The notes below the pieces were generated by a model. The model did no database searches, was not told the DNA's origin, and saw only the letters and a program-made list of their open reading frames with translations. Shown here one piece after another: positions 1 through 5,276 of a stretch of 6,892 nucleotides of DNA. The number at the start of each line of letters is the position of its first letter. The first letter of the stretch is position 1. The DNA comes from Thiobacillus sp. (lineage in GTDB: Bacteria > Pseudomonadota > Gammaproteobacteria > Burkholderiales > Thiobacillaceae), in contig JANJUT010000002.1 in NCBI GenBank assembly GCA_024710445.1, forward strand, positions 1 to 6,892, given 5' to 3'. The position numbers were made by a program, and so were the translations under genes.

Positions 1-937
1 ATGATGATATTTTCAGCATCTGGGGCACCATAATAAACAAAGGGGGCACCAGCTTCGAGTGCACGCGCACCGGCGCGGCGTCCAGTTCGAAGAAGCATTC
101 CTCGTTGATGATGGCGATGACTTCGGAGCCGACGCCGACCGGCGCTTCGTCTTCTTCAGCGATGACAGCACGGTGGGTCTTGCTGACCGATGCCTTGATA
201 CCGGCACGATCCAGCGGAGCGAGCGAGTACAGGTCGACCACTTCAGCCGAGATGTTGTACTGCTTGTCGAGAATCTCCGCGGCCTTGAGGCACCAGTGCA
301 CCGAGATGTTGTAGCCGAACAGCGTGACATCGGTGCCGGAGCGCGTGATTTCCGAGCCTTCCAGCGGCATGAAATATTCGCCGTCAGGCACTTCGCCCTT
401 CATGTTGTACATGAGTTCGTGTTCGTTGATGAACACCGGGTCATCCGAGCGGATGGCCGACTTCAGCAGACCGTAAGCCTGCTTGGGGTTGGACGGGGTC
501 ACCACGCGCAGGCCGGCGATGCCCATGAACACCTTTTCCATGCGCGCCGAGTGCTGCGCGCCCAACTGGTGCGCAGCACCGCCTGCCGAGCGGAACACGC
601 AGGGTGCCTCCAGCTGGCCGCCCGACATGTAGCGAATTTTGGCGGCGGAGTTGAACATCTGGTCCATCGCCAGCCAGGCGAAGTTGACCGACATGATCTC
701 GACGATGGGGCGCACGCCGAGGAAGGAGGCGCCGATCGCCAGGCCGGTGAAGCCGCCTTCGGAAATCGGGGTGTCCATCACGCGCAGCGGGCCGTATTTT
801 TCATACAGGCCCTTGGTGGCCTTGTAGGTGCCGCCGGCCACGCCGATGTCTTCGCCCATACAGATGACCAGCGGGTCGCGCGTCATTTCTTCGTCGTGGG
901 CGCGCTGAATCGCTTCCCAGTACATGATGTTTGCCAT
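1..937 (-). CDS. pdhB: Pyruvate dehydrogenase E1 component, beta subunit (partial, 3' end off the window)
   Basis: Beta subunit of the thiamine-diphosphate-dependent E1 of a 2-oxoacid dehydrogenase complex, which decarboxylates pyruvate in the cytoplasm and passes the acetyl group to lipoyl-E2. The frame is open from ATG at 937 to the edge (312 codons visible). The start has AGAGGAA seven bases upstream and lies 27 bp after the pdhA stop, so the two are cotranscribed. Visible family motifs are MGED at residues 27-30, the TPP-site segment ISEGGFTGLAIGA at 58-70 with catalytic-type Glu60, APCVFRSAGGAAHQLGAQHS at 111-130, and VVTPSNPKQAYGLLKSAIR around 145-163. The family usually runs ~325-330 residues, so only a few are missing. 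Oddity: from about residue 295 the sequence leaves the family's usual DVPxPY-type ending and becomes AT-rich. Acetoin or branched-chain E1-beta is the alternative; the neighbouring E1-alpha does not exclude it. Confidence 0.88.
   Translation of the reverse strand, partial: MANIMYWEAIQRAHDEEMTRDPLVICMGEDIGVAGGTYKATKGLYEKYGPLRVMDTPISEGGFTGLAIGASFLGVRPIVEIMSVNFAWLAMDQMFNSAAKIRYMSGGQLEAPCVFRSAGGAAHQLGAQHSARMEKVFMGIAGLRVVTPSNPKQAYGLLKSAIRSDDPVFINEHELMYNMKGEVPDGEYFMPLEGSEITRSGTDVTLFGYNISVHWCLKAAEILDKQYNISAEVVDLYSLAPLDRAGIKASVSKTHRAVIAEEDEAPVGVGSEVIAIINEECFFELDAAPVRVHSKLVPPLFIMVPQMLKISS
22..51. repeat. Nine-base direct repeat, 21 bp apart, in the abnormal tail of pdhB
   Basis: GGGGCACCA occurs exactly at 22-30 and again at 43-51, separated by an AT-rich 12-bp spacer. 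The repeat coincides with the place where the pdhB product stops resembling its family and where G+C falls sharply compared with the rest of the gene. Closely spaced short repeats occur at the tips of some insertion sequences, but I cannot identify an element from 50 bases. It could also be chance or an assembly join. Confidence 0.45.
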
Positions 938-964
938 GCTGTGTTCCTCTAATTCCAGTGGCGC

Positions 965-1966
965 TTAAGCGGCCTTGCCCGTGAGCCACGGGGTTTGGGT
1001 TTCACGGTCGGCGAGAACATATTTTTCAAGGTCTTCGACGCGGGGTTCGGGCGAGTCTTCGGAGAACTTGATGACCTCGTTCTCGATGTAGGCGTCGGTT
1101 TCCTTTTCCAGGGCCTCGAAGGCTTCCATGGTCAGTTCACCGGCGGCGATCAGACGGTCGCGCAGGATGAAGATGGGGTCGCGCTGCTTCCACAGTTCTT
1201 CTTCCTCGCGCGAACGGTAGCCGCGCGAGTCGGACATCGAGTGGCCGCGATAACGGTAGGTCATCAGCTCGAGGAAGAACGGACCGTTGCCCGAGCGCAC
1301 ATGATCGACCGCCTTGCGTGCGTGTTCGTAGACGATCTCGATATCCTGGCCGTCGCATTCGTCAGCCGGGATGTTGTAGCCGGCGACGCGCTTGTGCTGA
1401 TGGATCACGGCGGTGGAACGCTCGATCGAGGTGCCGATGCCGTAGAGGTTGTTTTCGCACACGAACAGCACCGGCAGTTTCCACAGCGCGGCCATGTTCA
1501 GGGTTTCGTGGAACACGCCCTGGTTGTTGGCGGCGTCGCCGAGGAAACAGATGGCGATCTCGTCGCCGCCCTTGAGCTGGATCGCCTTGGCGATGCCGGC
1601 CGCAAGCGGGAACGGACCGCCTACCAGCGCGTAGCCACCCATGAAGCGGTGCGCCGCATCAAAGATGTGCATCGAGCCGCCGCGGCCTTTGCTCGAACCG
1701 GTTTCCTTGCCATACAGCTCGGCCATCACTTCTTTCGGGTCGGCGCCGCACTTGATGGCGTGGACATGGTCGCGGTAACCGGTGATCACGTAATCGTGGC
1801 CGGGGCGTGCCGCTTCCATCACGCCGTTGCAGCAGGCCTCCTGGCCGGGATAGAGGTGGAGGAAGCCGCCGATCTTGCGTTCGATATAGGCCTGATAGCA
1901 GCGCTCTTCAAAACGGCGGTGCAACACCATTTCGCGCAGCACGCGTTTCTTGTCTTCAATCTTCAT
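965..1966 (-). CDS. pdhA: Pyruvate dehydrogenase E1 component, alpha subunit
   Basis: Alpha subunit of the heterotetrameric E1, which binds thiamine diphosphate and Mg2+ together with the beta subunit encoded directly downstream. The 333 residues match the usual family length. Motifs in order: ITGYRDHVHAIKCG (61-74), SKGRGGSMHIF (92-102), GGYALVGGPFPLAAGIAKA (110-128), the TPP/Mg signature running from GDA at 143-145 to NN at 172-173 with 26 residues between, and the phosphorylation-loop equivalent YRYRGHSMSDSRGYRS (237-252). The canonical GDG reads GDA here; the metal-ligand Asp and Asn are kept, so activity is expected. The start ATG at 1966 has AAGGG about nine bases upstream. The separate alpha and beta genes differ from the single-chain AceE of many gammaproteobacteria. 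An acetoin dehydrogenase E1-alpha (AcoA) is the main alternative; the absence of aco-type neighbours in view and the WKLP-CENN core favour PDH. Confidence 0.9.
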   Translation of the reverse strand: MKIEDKKRVLREMVLHRRFEERCYQAYIERKIGGFLHLYPGQEACCNGVMEAARPGHDYVITGYRDHVHAIKCGADPKEVMAELYGKETGSSKGRGGSMHIFDAAHRFMGGYALVGGPFPLAAGIAKAIQLKGGDEIAICFLGDAANNQGVFHETLNMAALWKLPVLFVCENNLYGIGTSIERSTAVIHQHKRVAGYNIPADECDGQDIEIVYEHARKAVDHVRSGNGPFFLELMTYRYRGHSMSDSRGYRSREEEELWKQRDPIFILRDRLIAAGELTMEAFEALEKETDAYIENEVIKFSEDSPEPRVEDLEKYVLADRETQTPWLTGKAA

Positions 1967-2078
1967 TCGGTTACCCTTGGTGGATAGGCTCGGAAAAGGC
2001 GCCAGAAAAATTCCAACCCGTAATTATCCGGGAAACCCTGCCAACCATCAAGAAAAACGCCACTTACAAGGATTCGCC
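1967..2078. promoter_or_regulatory. Divergent intergenic region between pdhA and the aminopeptidase gene
   Basis: This 112-bp gap must hold the 5' signals of both divergent genes. AAGGA at 2068-2072 is the ribosome-binding site of the rightward gene, six bases before ATG 2079. The AT-rich TAATTAT at 2021-2027, flanked by CCCG and CGGG, is the only obvious -10-like element and could serve either strand. No convincing -35 box stands at the right distance on either side, and no PdhR-like operator was recognised. Confidence 0.4.
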
Positions 2079-3542
2079 ATGCTGCCTAAACTCACTGAAA
2101 ATAAACAGGAAATCCCCCTGAAATCGCTGGAAACGGCTGGCCATGCATTGCTGCTGCTGCCCGTATCGAGAACCTTGCCCGACCTGCCGGGCAGCGCCGA
2201 ACTCAAGGCGGTGATGAAACGGCGCGGCCTCAAAATCAATGACCTGGGCAAATCGCCGGTGGCCGTGCAACTAACGGGCGGCACGCTGGTAGCGGTTGCC
2301 ATGCTCAAAGCCGACGCCAGCACCTTCGAAGCGCACGAACTGGTGCGCAAGGGACTGGCCCTGCTGCTGGCTGAACATCCCAAATCGCTGACGCTGGCGG
2401 TGTCAGGCGATGCCGCCTTCAAGGCGCGCGCGTCGGAGGCGGCGGTATACGCTGCGCTGGTCAATGCGGCACCGCTGCCATCGAGAAAATCCAAACCCGA
2501 TGCGGCGCTTAAAACCGTGCAGCTGTTTGGCCACAAATCCGCCGATGGCTGTGCCCGTATCAAGGCGCTGGCCGAAGGCAACGTGCTGACCCGCAGCCTC
2601 ACCGTACAGGGGCCGGACGAACTGACGCCTGGCGTCTACCGCAAGCGTATCAAGGCGCTGGCCAAACAATACGGCTGGACCGTCGAGGAATACGGCTTCG
2701 ACAAGCTGAAGAAGATGGGCGCCGGTGCTTTCTGTGCGGTGGCACAGGGTTCGCCCGCCAAGGATGCGGCCATCGTTCGCATTCGCTGGGAAGGGGGAAG
2801 GGGGAAGGGTAAAGGGTCGAAGCCGGTCGCCTTCGTCGGCAAGGGCATCTGCTTCGATACCGGCGGCCACAACCTCAAGCCCGCCAAATACATGCAGGGC
2901 ATGCACGAGGACATGAACGGCTCGGCCGTGGTGCTCGGCATCCTCGCTGCGGCGTCGAAACTGAAACTGCCGGTTGCGCTGGAAGGCTGGGTCGCGCTTG
3001 CCGAAAACCACATCAGCCCGCAGGCCTACCGGCAGAACGAAGTGGTCAAGGCGCTCAATGGCACCACGATTGAAATTGTCCATACCGACGCCGAAGGCCG
3101 CATGGTGCTCGCCGATACACTGACGCTGGCGGCCAGGGGCAAGCCTGCACTGATCGCCGATTTCGCCACACTGACCGGCTCCATGCACTATGCACTTGGC
3201 AGCCGCATGTCCGGCGTGTTCGCCACCTCCAGCGCGCTGGCGCACCAGGCTTCGCGTGCCGCCATTGCCAGCGGTGAGCGCATCGTCGTGTTTCCCTATC
3301 CCGAAGACTACGACAGCCATCTCGATTCCACCGTGGCCGACGTCAAGCAGTGCAGCATGGAAGGCGAGGCCGATCACATCCTGGCGACCCGTTTCCTGTC
3401 GCGCTTTGTCGGCGACACCCCGTGGCTGCACATGGATCTGTCAGGCCACAGCTGCAAGGGTGGCCTCGGCGCGGTGATGAGCGATGCCAACGGCTTTGGC
3501 GTGGCCTGGGGCGTGACGCTGCTGGAGGGGCTGAAGAGTTGA
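2079..3542 (+). CDS. M17 family leucyl aminopeptidase
   Basis: Cytoplasmic two-metal aminopeptidase that removes N-terminal residues from peptides. The C-terminal catalytic domain (about 170-487) carries every key M17 residue: Lys255 and Asp260 in VGKGICFDTGG, Lys267 in NLKP, Asp278 in HEDMNGSA, and Asp337, Glu339 and Arg341 in HTDAEGRMVLAD. Their spacing equals that of bovine lens aminopeptidase (K250, D255, K262, D273, D332, E334, R336) shifted by five. The N-terminal domain (1-160) is divergent, as is usual. The start at 2079 is chosen for AAGGA six bases upstream; the frame is open back to an ATG at 1950, but that would overlap the start of pdhA and add 43 residues without family character. 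At 487 residues it is close to the ~500 of E. coli PepA, though I do not assign that symbol because the N terminus differs. A Gly/Lys-rich stretch (238-250) before the catalytic lysine is encoded by a heptamer repeat. The gene appears monocistronic. Confidence 0.92.
   Translation: MLPKLTENKQEIPLKSLETAGHALLLLPVSRTLPDLPGSAELKAVMKRRGLKINDLGKSPVAVQLTGGTLVAVAMLKADASTFEAHELVRKGLALLLAEHPKSLTLAVSGDAAFKARASEAAVYAALVNAAPLPSRKSKPDAALKTVQLFGHKSADGCARIKALAEGNVLTRSLTVQGPDELTPGVYRKRIKALAKQYGWTVEEYGFDKLKKMGAGAFCAVAQGSPAKDAAIVRIRWEGGRGKGKGSKPVAFVGKGICFDTGGHNLKPAKYMQGMHEDMNGSAVVLGILAAASKLKLPVALEGWVALAENHISPQAYRQNEVVKALNGTTIEIVHTDAEGRMVLADTLTLAARGKPALIADFATLTGSMHYALGSRMSGVFATSSALAHQASRAAIASGERIVVFPYPEDYDSHLDSTVADVKQCSMEGEADHILATRFLSRFVGDTPWLHMDLSGHSCKGGLGAVMSDANGFGVAWGVTLLEGLKS
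2788..2815 (+). repeat. Heptanucleotide tandem repeat inside the aminopeptidase gene, also G-quadruplex-capable
   Basis: Three perfect GGGAAGG units lie at 2788-2794, 2795-2801 and 2802-2808, followed by a degenerate unit GTAAAGG at 2809-2815. The run encodes a Glu/Gly/Arg/Lys-rich loop (about residues 238-246) just before the active-site Lys255. Seven is not a multiple of three, so gain or loss of one unit would shift the frame before all catalytic residues; three units add exactly seven codons. The coding strand holds five G-runs of at least three with short loops, a pattern able to form a G-quadruplex. Confidence 0.85.
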
Positions 3543-3554
3543 GTGAGGCCGATG

Positions 3555-4205
3555 TCAGGCAGGCGTTGTTTGCGTTGTTTTATGCAAAACGCCTGCCATG
3601 CAGGCAAGTCCGAGGGCGATCAGCATCAGACTTTGAGGTTCGGGGATGACAGCTACATCGCCATCCCGTACTGCCCAAGCCTGAAATGATTCGGATTTGG
3701 GGTACAGGGCAATTGGATATAGGAAACCGCCCACATCGCCGGCCCACGAGGCATTTCCATCTTCAATGCCATACCAAAAGGGGGCAGAGCCGATATTCGT
3801 GAAAGGCGAGTTGCCGGGCACGCATGCATCGCCTTGAATGGTACTGTTGGGAACAATGGGCTGAAAGCAAATCCCGGCCGTTATGGTGGATGCTGGCCCG
3901 AGAAGGATTTCACTAATAATAAAGGAGAAGCCAAATTCGGTGCTGTTGATAACGAGCTGGGGTAAACGCCAATCGTCGTAACCACCAAACGTCAGATTTT
4001 CCGACCAGGCCACGGCATCATCCCAGTTCATCAATCCGTCGCTGCCGTATCCGCTGGTTTTTGCATAATTCGTGTCCTGCAGCCAGGTGAGATTCTGGTT
4101 GCTGTCGTAAATCATGCCGTTTCCCCGGTCGATTAACGTGGCACTGACTGTGGCTGACCAACCCAGTGTTGAGGCCAGAATCGTTGCGGCAAGAATATTG
4201 TTCAT
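3555..4205 (-). CDS. Exported DUF1566-domain protein with PEP-CTERM sorting signal
   Basis: A 216-residue exported protein of the PEP-CTERM class, which is cleaved by an exosortase and associated with exopolysaccharide-producing Gram-negatives. A hydrophobic signal peptide covers residues 1-22 (cleavage near VSA/TL), although its n-region has no Lys or Arg. The DUF1566/Lcl_C-type repeat starts at LIDRGNGMIYDSNQNLTWLQD (24-44) and continues through WDDAVAWSENLTFGGYDDWRLPQL (61-84). The second half includes FWYGIEDG and FQAWAVRDGD (174-183). The C terminus has IPEP at 187-190, a hydrophobic helix (191-207) and only HK as basic end, weaker than the usual Arg cluster. Two Cys (113 and 128) lie in the middle. 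The ATG at 4205 is bounded by an in-frame TAA four codons upstream and has GGGAG before it. No exosortase gene is in the window, so the sorting machinery must be elsewhere. Function beyond surface location is unknown. Confidence 0.88.
   Translation of the reverse strand: MNNILAATILASTLGWSATVSATLIDRGNGMIYDSNQNLTWLQDTNYAKTSGYGSDGLMNWDDAVAWSENLTFGGYDDWRLPQLVINSTEFGFSFIISEILLGPASTITAGICFQPIVPNSTIQGDACVPGNSPFTNIGSAPFWYGIEDGNASWAGDVGGFLYPIALYPKSESFQAWAVRDGDVAVIPEPQSLMLIALGLACMAGVLHKTTQTTPA
3558..3605. repeat. Inverted repeats at the convergent gene ends (possible terminator)
   Basis: GGCAGGCGTT (3558-3567) pairs perfectly with AACGCCTGCC (3588-3597), and inside it TTTGC can pair with GCAAA. A competing hairpin, GCCTGC-CAT-GCAGGC, lies at 3591-3605; on the minus strand it is followed by GTTTT. 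The position between the convergent aminopeptidase and PEP-CTERM genes suits a shared terminator, but the stems lie inside the last codons of the PEP-CTERM gene and there is no good U-tract on the plus strand. Confidence 0.4.
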
Positions 4206-4258
4206 GTACTTCTCCCTTTATGTTTATTGTGACTTATGTTTTTGTCCCGTCATGGCTA

Positions 4259-4274
4259 AGCAATAAATGCCCCA
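4259..4274 (-). promoter_or_regulatory. Candidate sigma-54 (-24/-12) promoter for the PEP-CTERM gene
   Basis: Read on the minus strand from 4274, the sequence is TGGGGCATTTATTGCT. It has the invariant GG and GC exactly ten bases apart and a perfect TTGCT -12 element, matching 9 of the 12 defined positions of the TGGCACG-N4-TTGCW consensus. Transcription would begin near 4248, giving a leader of about 43 bases before ATG 4205. No competing sigma-70 promoter is obvious there. RpoN control of PEP-CTERM genes is known in floc-forming betaproteobacteria, which fits. Confidence 0.55.
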
Positions 4275-4279
4275 TGATT

Positions 4280-4356
4280 TGTCTGCTCCTTATCTAACAA
4301 TCGCTTAGCGCAGGTGGCGACATGTCTATCAATGCATGATGTCAAATTTTCCGACA
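4280..4356. promoter_or_regulatory. Cluster of TGTC/GACA half-sites upstream of the sigma-54 promoter
   Basis: TGTC is at 4280-4283, the palindrome GACATGTC is at 4319-4326, and the dyad TGTC-N9-GACA is at 4340-4356. The dyad is centred about 100 bases upstream of the predicted start of transcription, the usual range for an enhancer-binding activator of sigma-54. Fewer than one such tetramer is expected in this length by chance at equal base composition. The activator is not known from this window; a PrsR-like regulator is only a suggestion. Confidence 0.35.
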
Positions 4357-4406
4357 AAACATTGGGATGGAACAACTTCGCAGACTCAGGCCATGAACTG
4401 CGGACG

Positions 4407-5066
4407 ATGACCCAAATTTTCGATAGCTCTGCCATTGAGCCGCTTTACGCCGATGACACGCTGCTGGTGATCGACAAACCAGGCGGCCTGCTGGCGGTGC
4501 CGGGGCGCGGCGCCGACAAACAGGATTGCCTGAGCGCACGCGTTCAGGCGCGTTACCCCGATGCGCTGATCGTGCATCGGCTCGACATGGCGACGTCCGG
4601 GTTGATGGTGATGGCACGCGGGCCGGCGGCGCAGCGCGAACTGAGCAAGGCTTTCGCCGCGCGCAAGGTGAACAAGCGTTATATCGCGGTGGTGGCGGGC
4701 CGGTTGCAGGCGCCGGCGGAAGCGTGGGGCGTCATCGACCTGCCCATCATCGCCGACTGGCCCAATCGGCCCCTGCGGATGATCGACCATCAACATGGCA
4801 AACCCAGCATCACCCGCTGGCGTGTGCTGGCGCATGATGACATTGCCTTAACCACCCGGGTCGAACTCGAACCGGTCACCGGTCGCTCGCATCAGCTGCG
4901 CCTGCATTTGCGGGAACTGGGCCATCCGATCCTGGGCGATACCCTTTACGCGCCGCCGGCCATCCAGGCCATGGCCGGGCGTTTGTTGCTGCATGCCTCG
5001 TCGCTGAGCTTTGCGCACCCGGTATCCGGGGAAGCATTAGCGTTTGAGCGGCCGGCGATGTTTTGA
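4407..5066 (+). CDS. rluA: RluA-family RNA pseudouridine synthase
   Basis: Converts uridine to pseudouridine in structured RNA; E. coli RluA acts on 23S rRNA U746 and on U32 of some tRNAs. Translation from ATG 4407 gives 219 residues, the length of E. coli RluA. Motifs: LYADDTLLVIDKPGGLLAVPGRG (13-35), catalytic Asp60 in VHRLDMATSG (56-65), KRYIAVVAG (90-98), DLPIIADWPNRP (111-122), and the late motif LEPVTGRSHQLRLHL (154-168) followed by GHPILGDTLYA. The frame is open upstream to a GTG at 4314, but those 31 residues lack family character and fall on the probable control region of the opposite gene, so I reject that start. The ribosome-binding site is weak. A five-codon reading frame at 4393-4410 ends in a TGA overlapping the rluA ATG and could couple its translation. 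Other RluA-type substrates (RluC or RluD class) are less likely because the S4 domain is absent. Confidence 0.9.
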   Translation: MTQIFDSSAIEPLYADDTLLVIDKPGGLLAVPGRGADKQDCLSARVQARYPDALIVHRLDMATSGLMVMARGPAAQRELSKAFAARKVNKRYIAVVAGRLQAPAEAWGVIDLPIIADWPNRPLRMIDHQHGKPSITRWRVLAHDDIALTTRVELEPVTGRSHQLRLHLRELGHPILGDTLYAPPAIQAMAGRLLLHASSLSFAHPVSGEALAFERPAMF

Positions 5067-5152
5067 CTTGATCGACTTCGCTCGAGGTTCAACCGTTCAG
5101 GGCAAAACGACTACTCTGCTACCAGGCATGCAGATGGGAGAAGGAGGTCATG

Positions 5153-5272
5153 ATGTATTCCGGCCGTGTCCTGGACCGGCTCGCCGCCAGCATATGTGCG
5201 CGGCGTACTGCTTGCGGTATCCTTTTGACTATAGTGGCTGATCTGTTCGGAATTATTTTTTTGGCGAGATAA
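5153..5272 (+). CDS. Candidate small membrane protein (39 residues)
   Basis: A short ORF too small for ordinary gene calling. AAGGAGG at 5141-5147 lies five bases before ATG 5153 (another ATG at 5150 would be too close to it) and is the best Shine-Dalgarno sequence in the window. The product begins MYSGRVLDRLAASICARR (1-18), a basic N-terminal half with four Arg before the hydrophobic part. It continues with a hydrophobic segment, ACGILLTIVADLFGIIFLAR (20-39), interrupted by one Asp. This predicts an N-in single-pass inner-membrane peptide. The TAA at 5270-5272 is four bases before ATG 5277 of the barrel gene, which itself has only a weak ribosome-binding site, so translation may be coupled. 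I recognise no family. It might instead be a leader with no functional product. Confidence 0.5.
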   Translation: MYSGRVLDRLAASICARRTACGILLTIVADLFGIIFLAR

Positions 5273-5276
5273 CGAG

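Noticed and set aside
143..215. Possible minus-strand gene in other frames inside pdhB
   Set aside because: Alternative minus frames give Ser/Arg/Thr-rich products without motifs.
59..952. Long open frame on the plus strand (297 codons) opposite pdhB
   Set aside because: The reverse strand is an unmistakable E1-beta. The plus-strand product is His/Val/Arg-rich without family features, a common mirror of GC-rich codon bias.
995..1987. Plus-strand open frame of 330 codons opposite pdhA
   Set aside because: It mirrors pdhA almost end to end. The E1-alpha motifs on the minus strand settle the coding strand.
1950..2078. 43-residue N-terminal extension of the aminopeptidase from ATG 1950
   Set aside because: It would overlap the pdhA start on the other strand, and a clear ribosome-binding site stands before ATG 2079.
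2403..3431. Minus-strand open frame of 342 codons within the aminopeptidase gene
   Set aside because: The plus strand encodes all M17 catalytic motifs; the minus frame is compositional shadow.
4314..4406. Longer rluA from GTG 4314
   Set aside because: The extra 31 residues lack family character, and the ATG 4407 product equals the known 219-residue length.
5086..5094. GGTTCAACC resembling a tRNA T-arm
   Set aside because: No acceptor, D or anticodon arm can be built around it; it is a short palindrome only.
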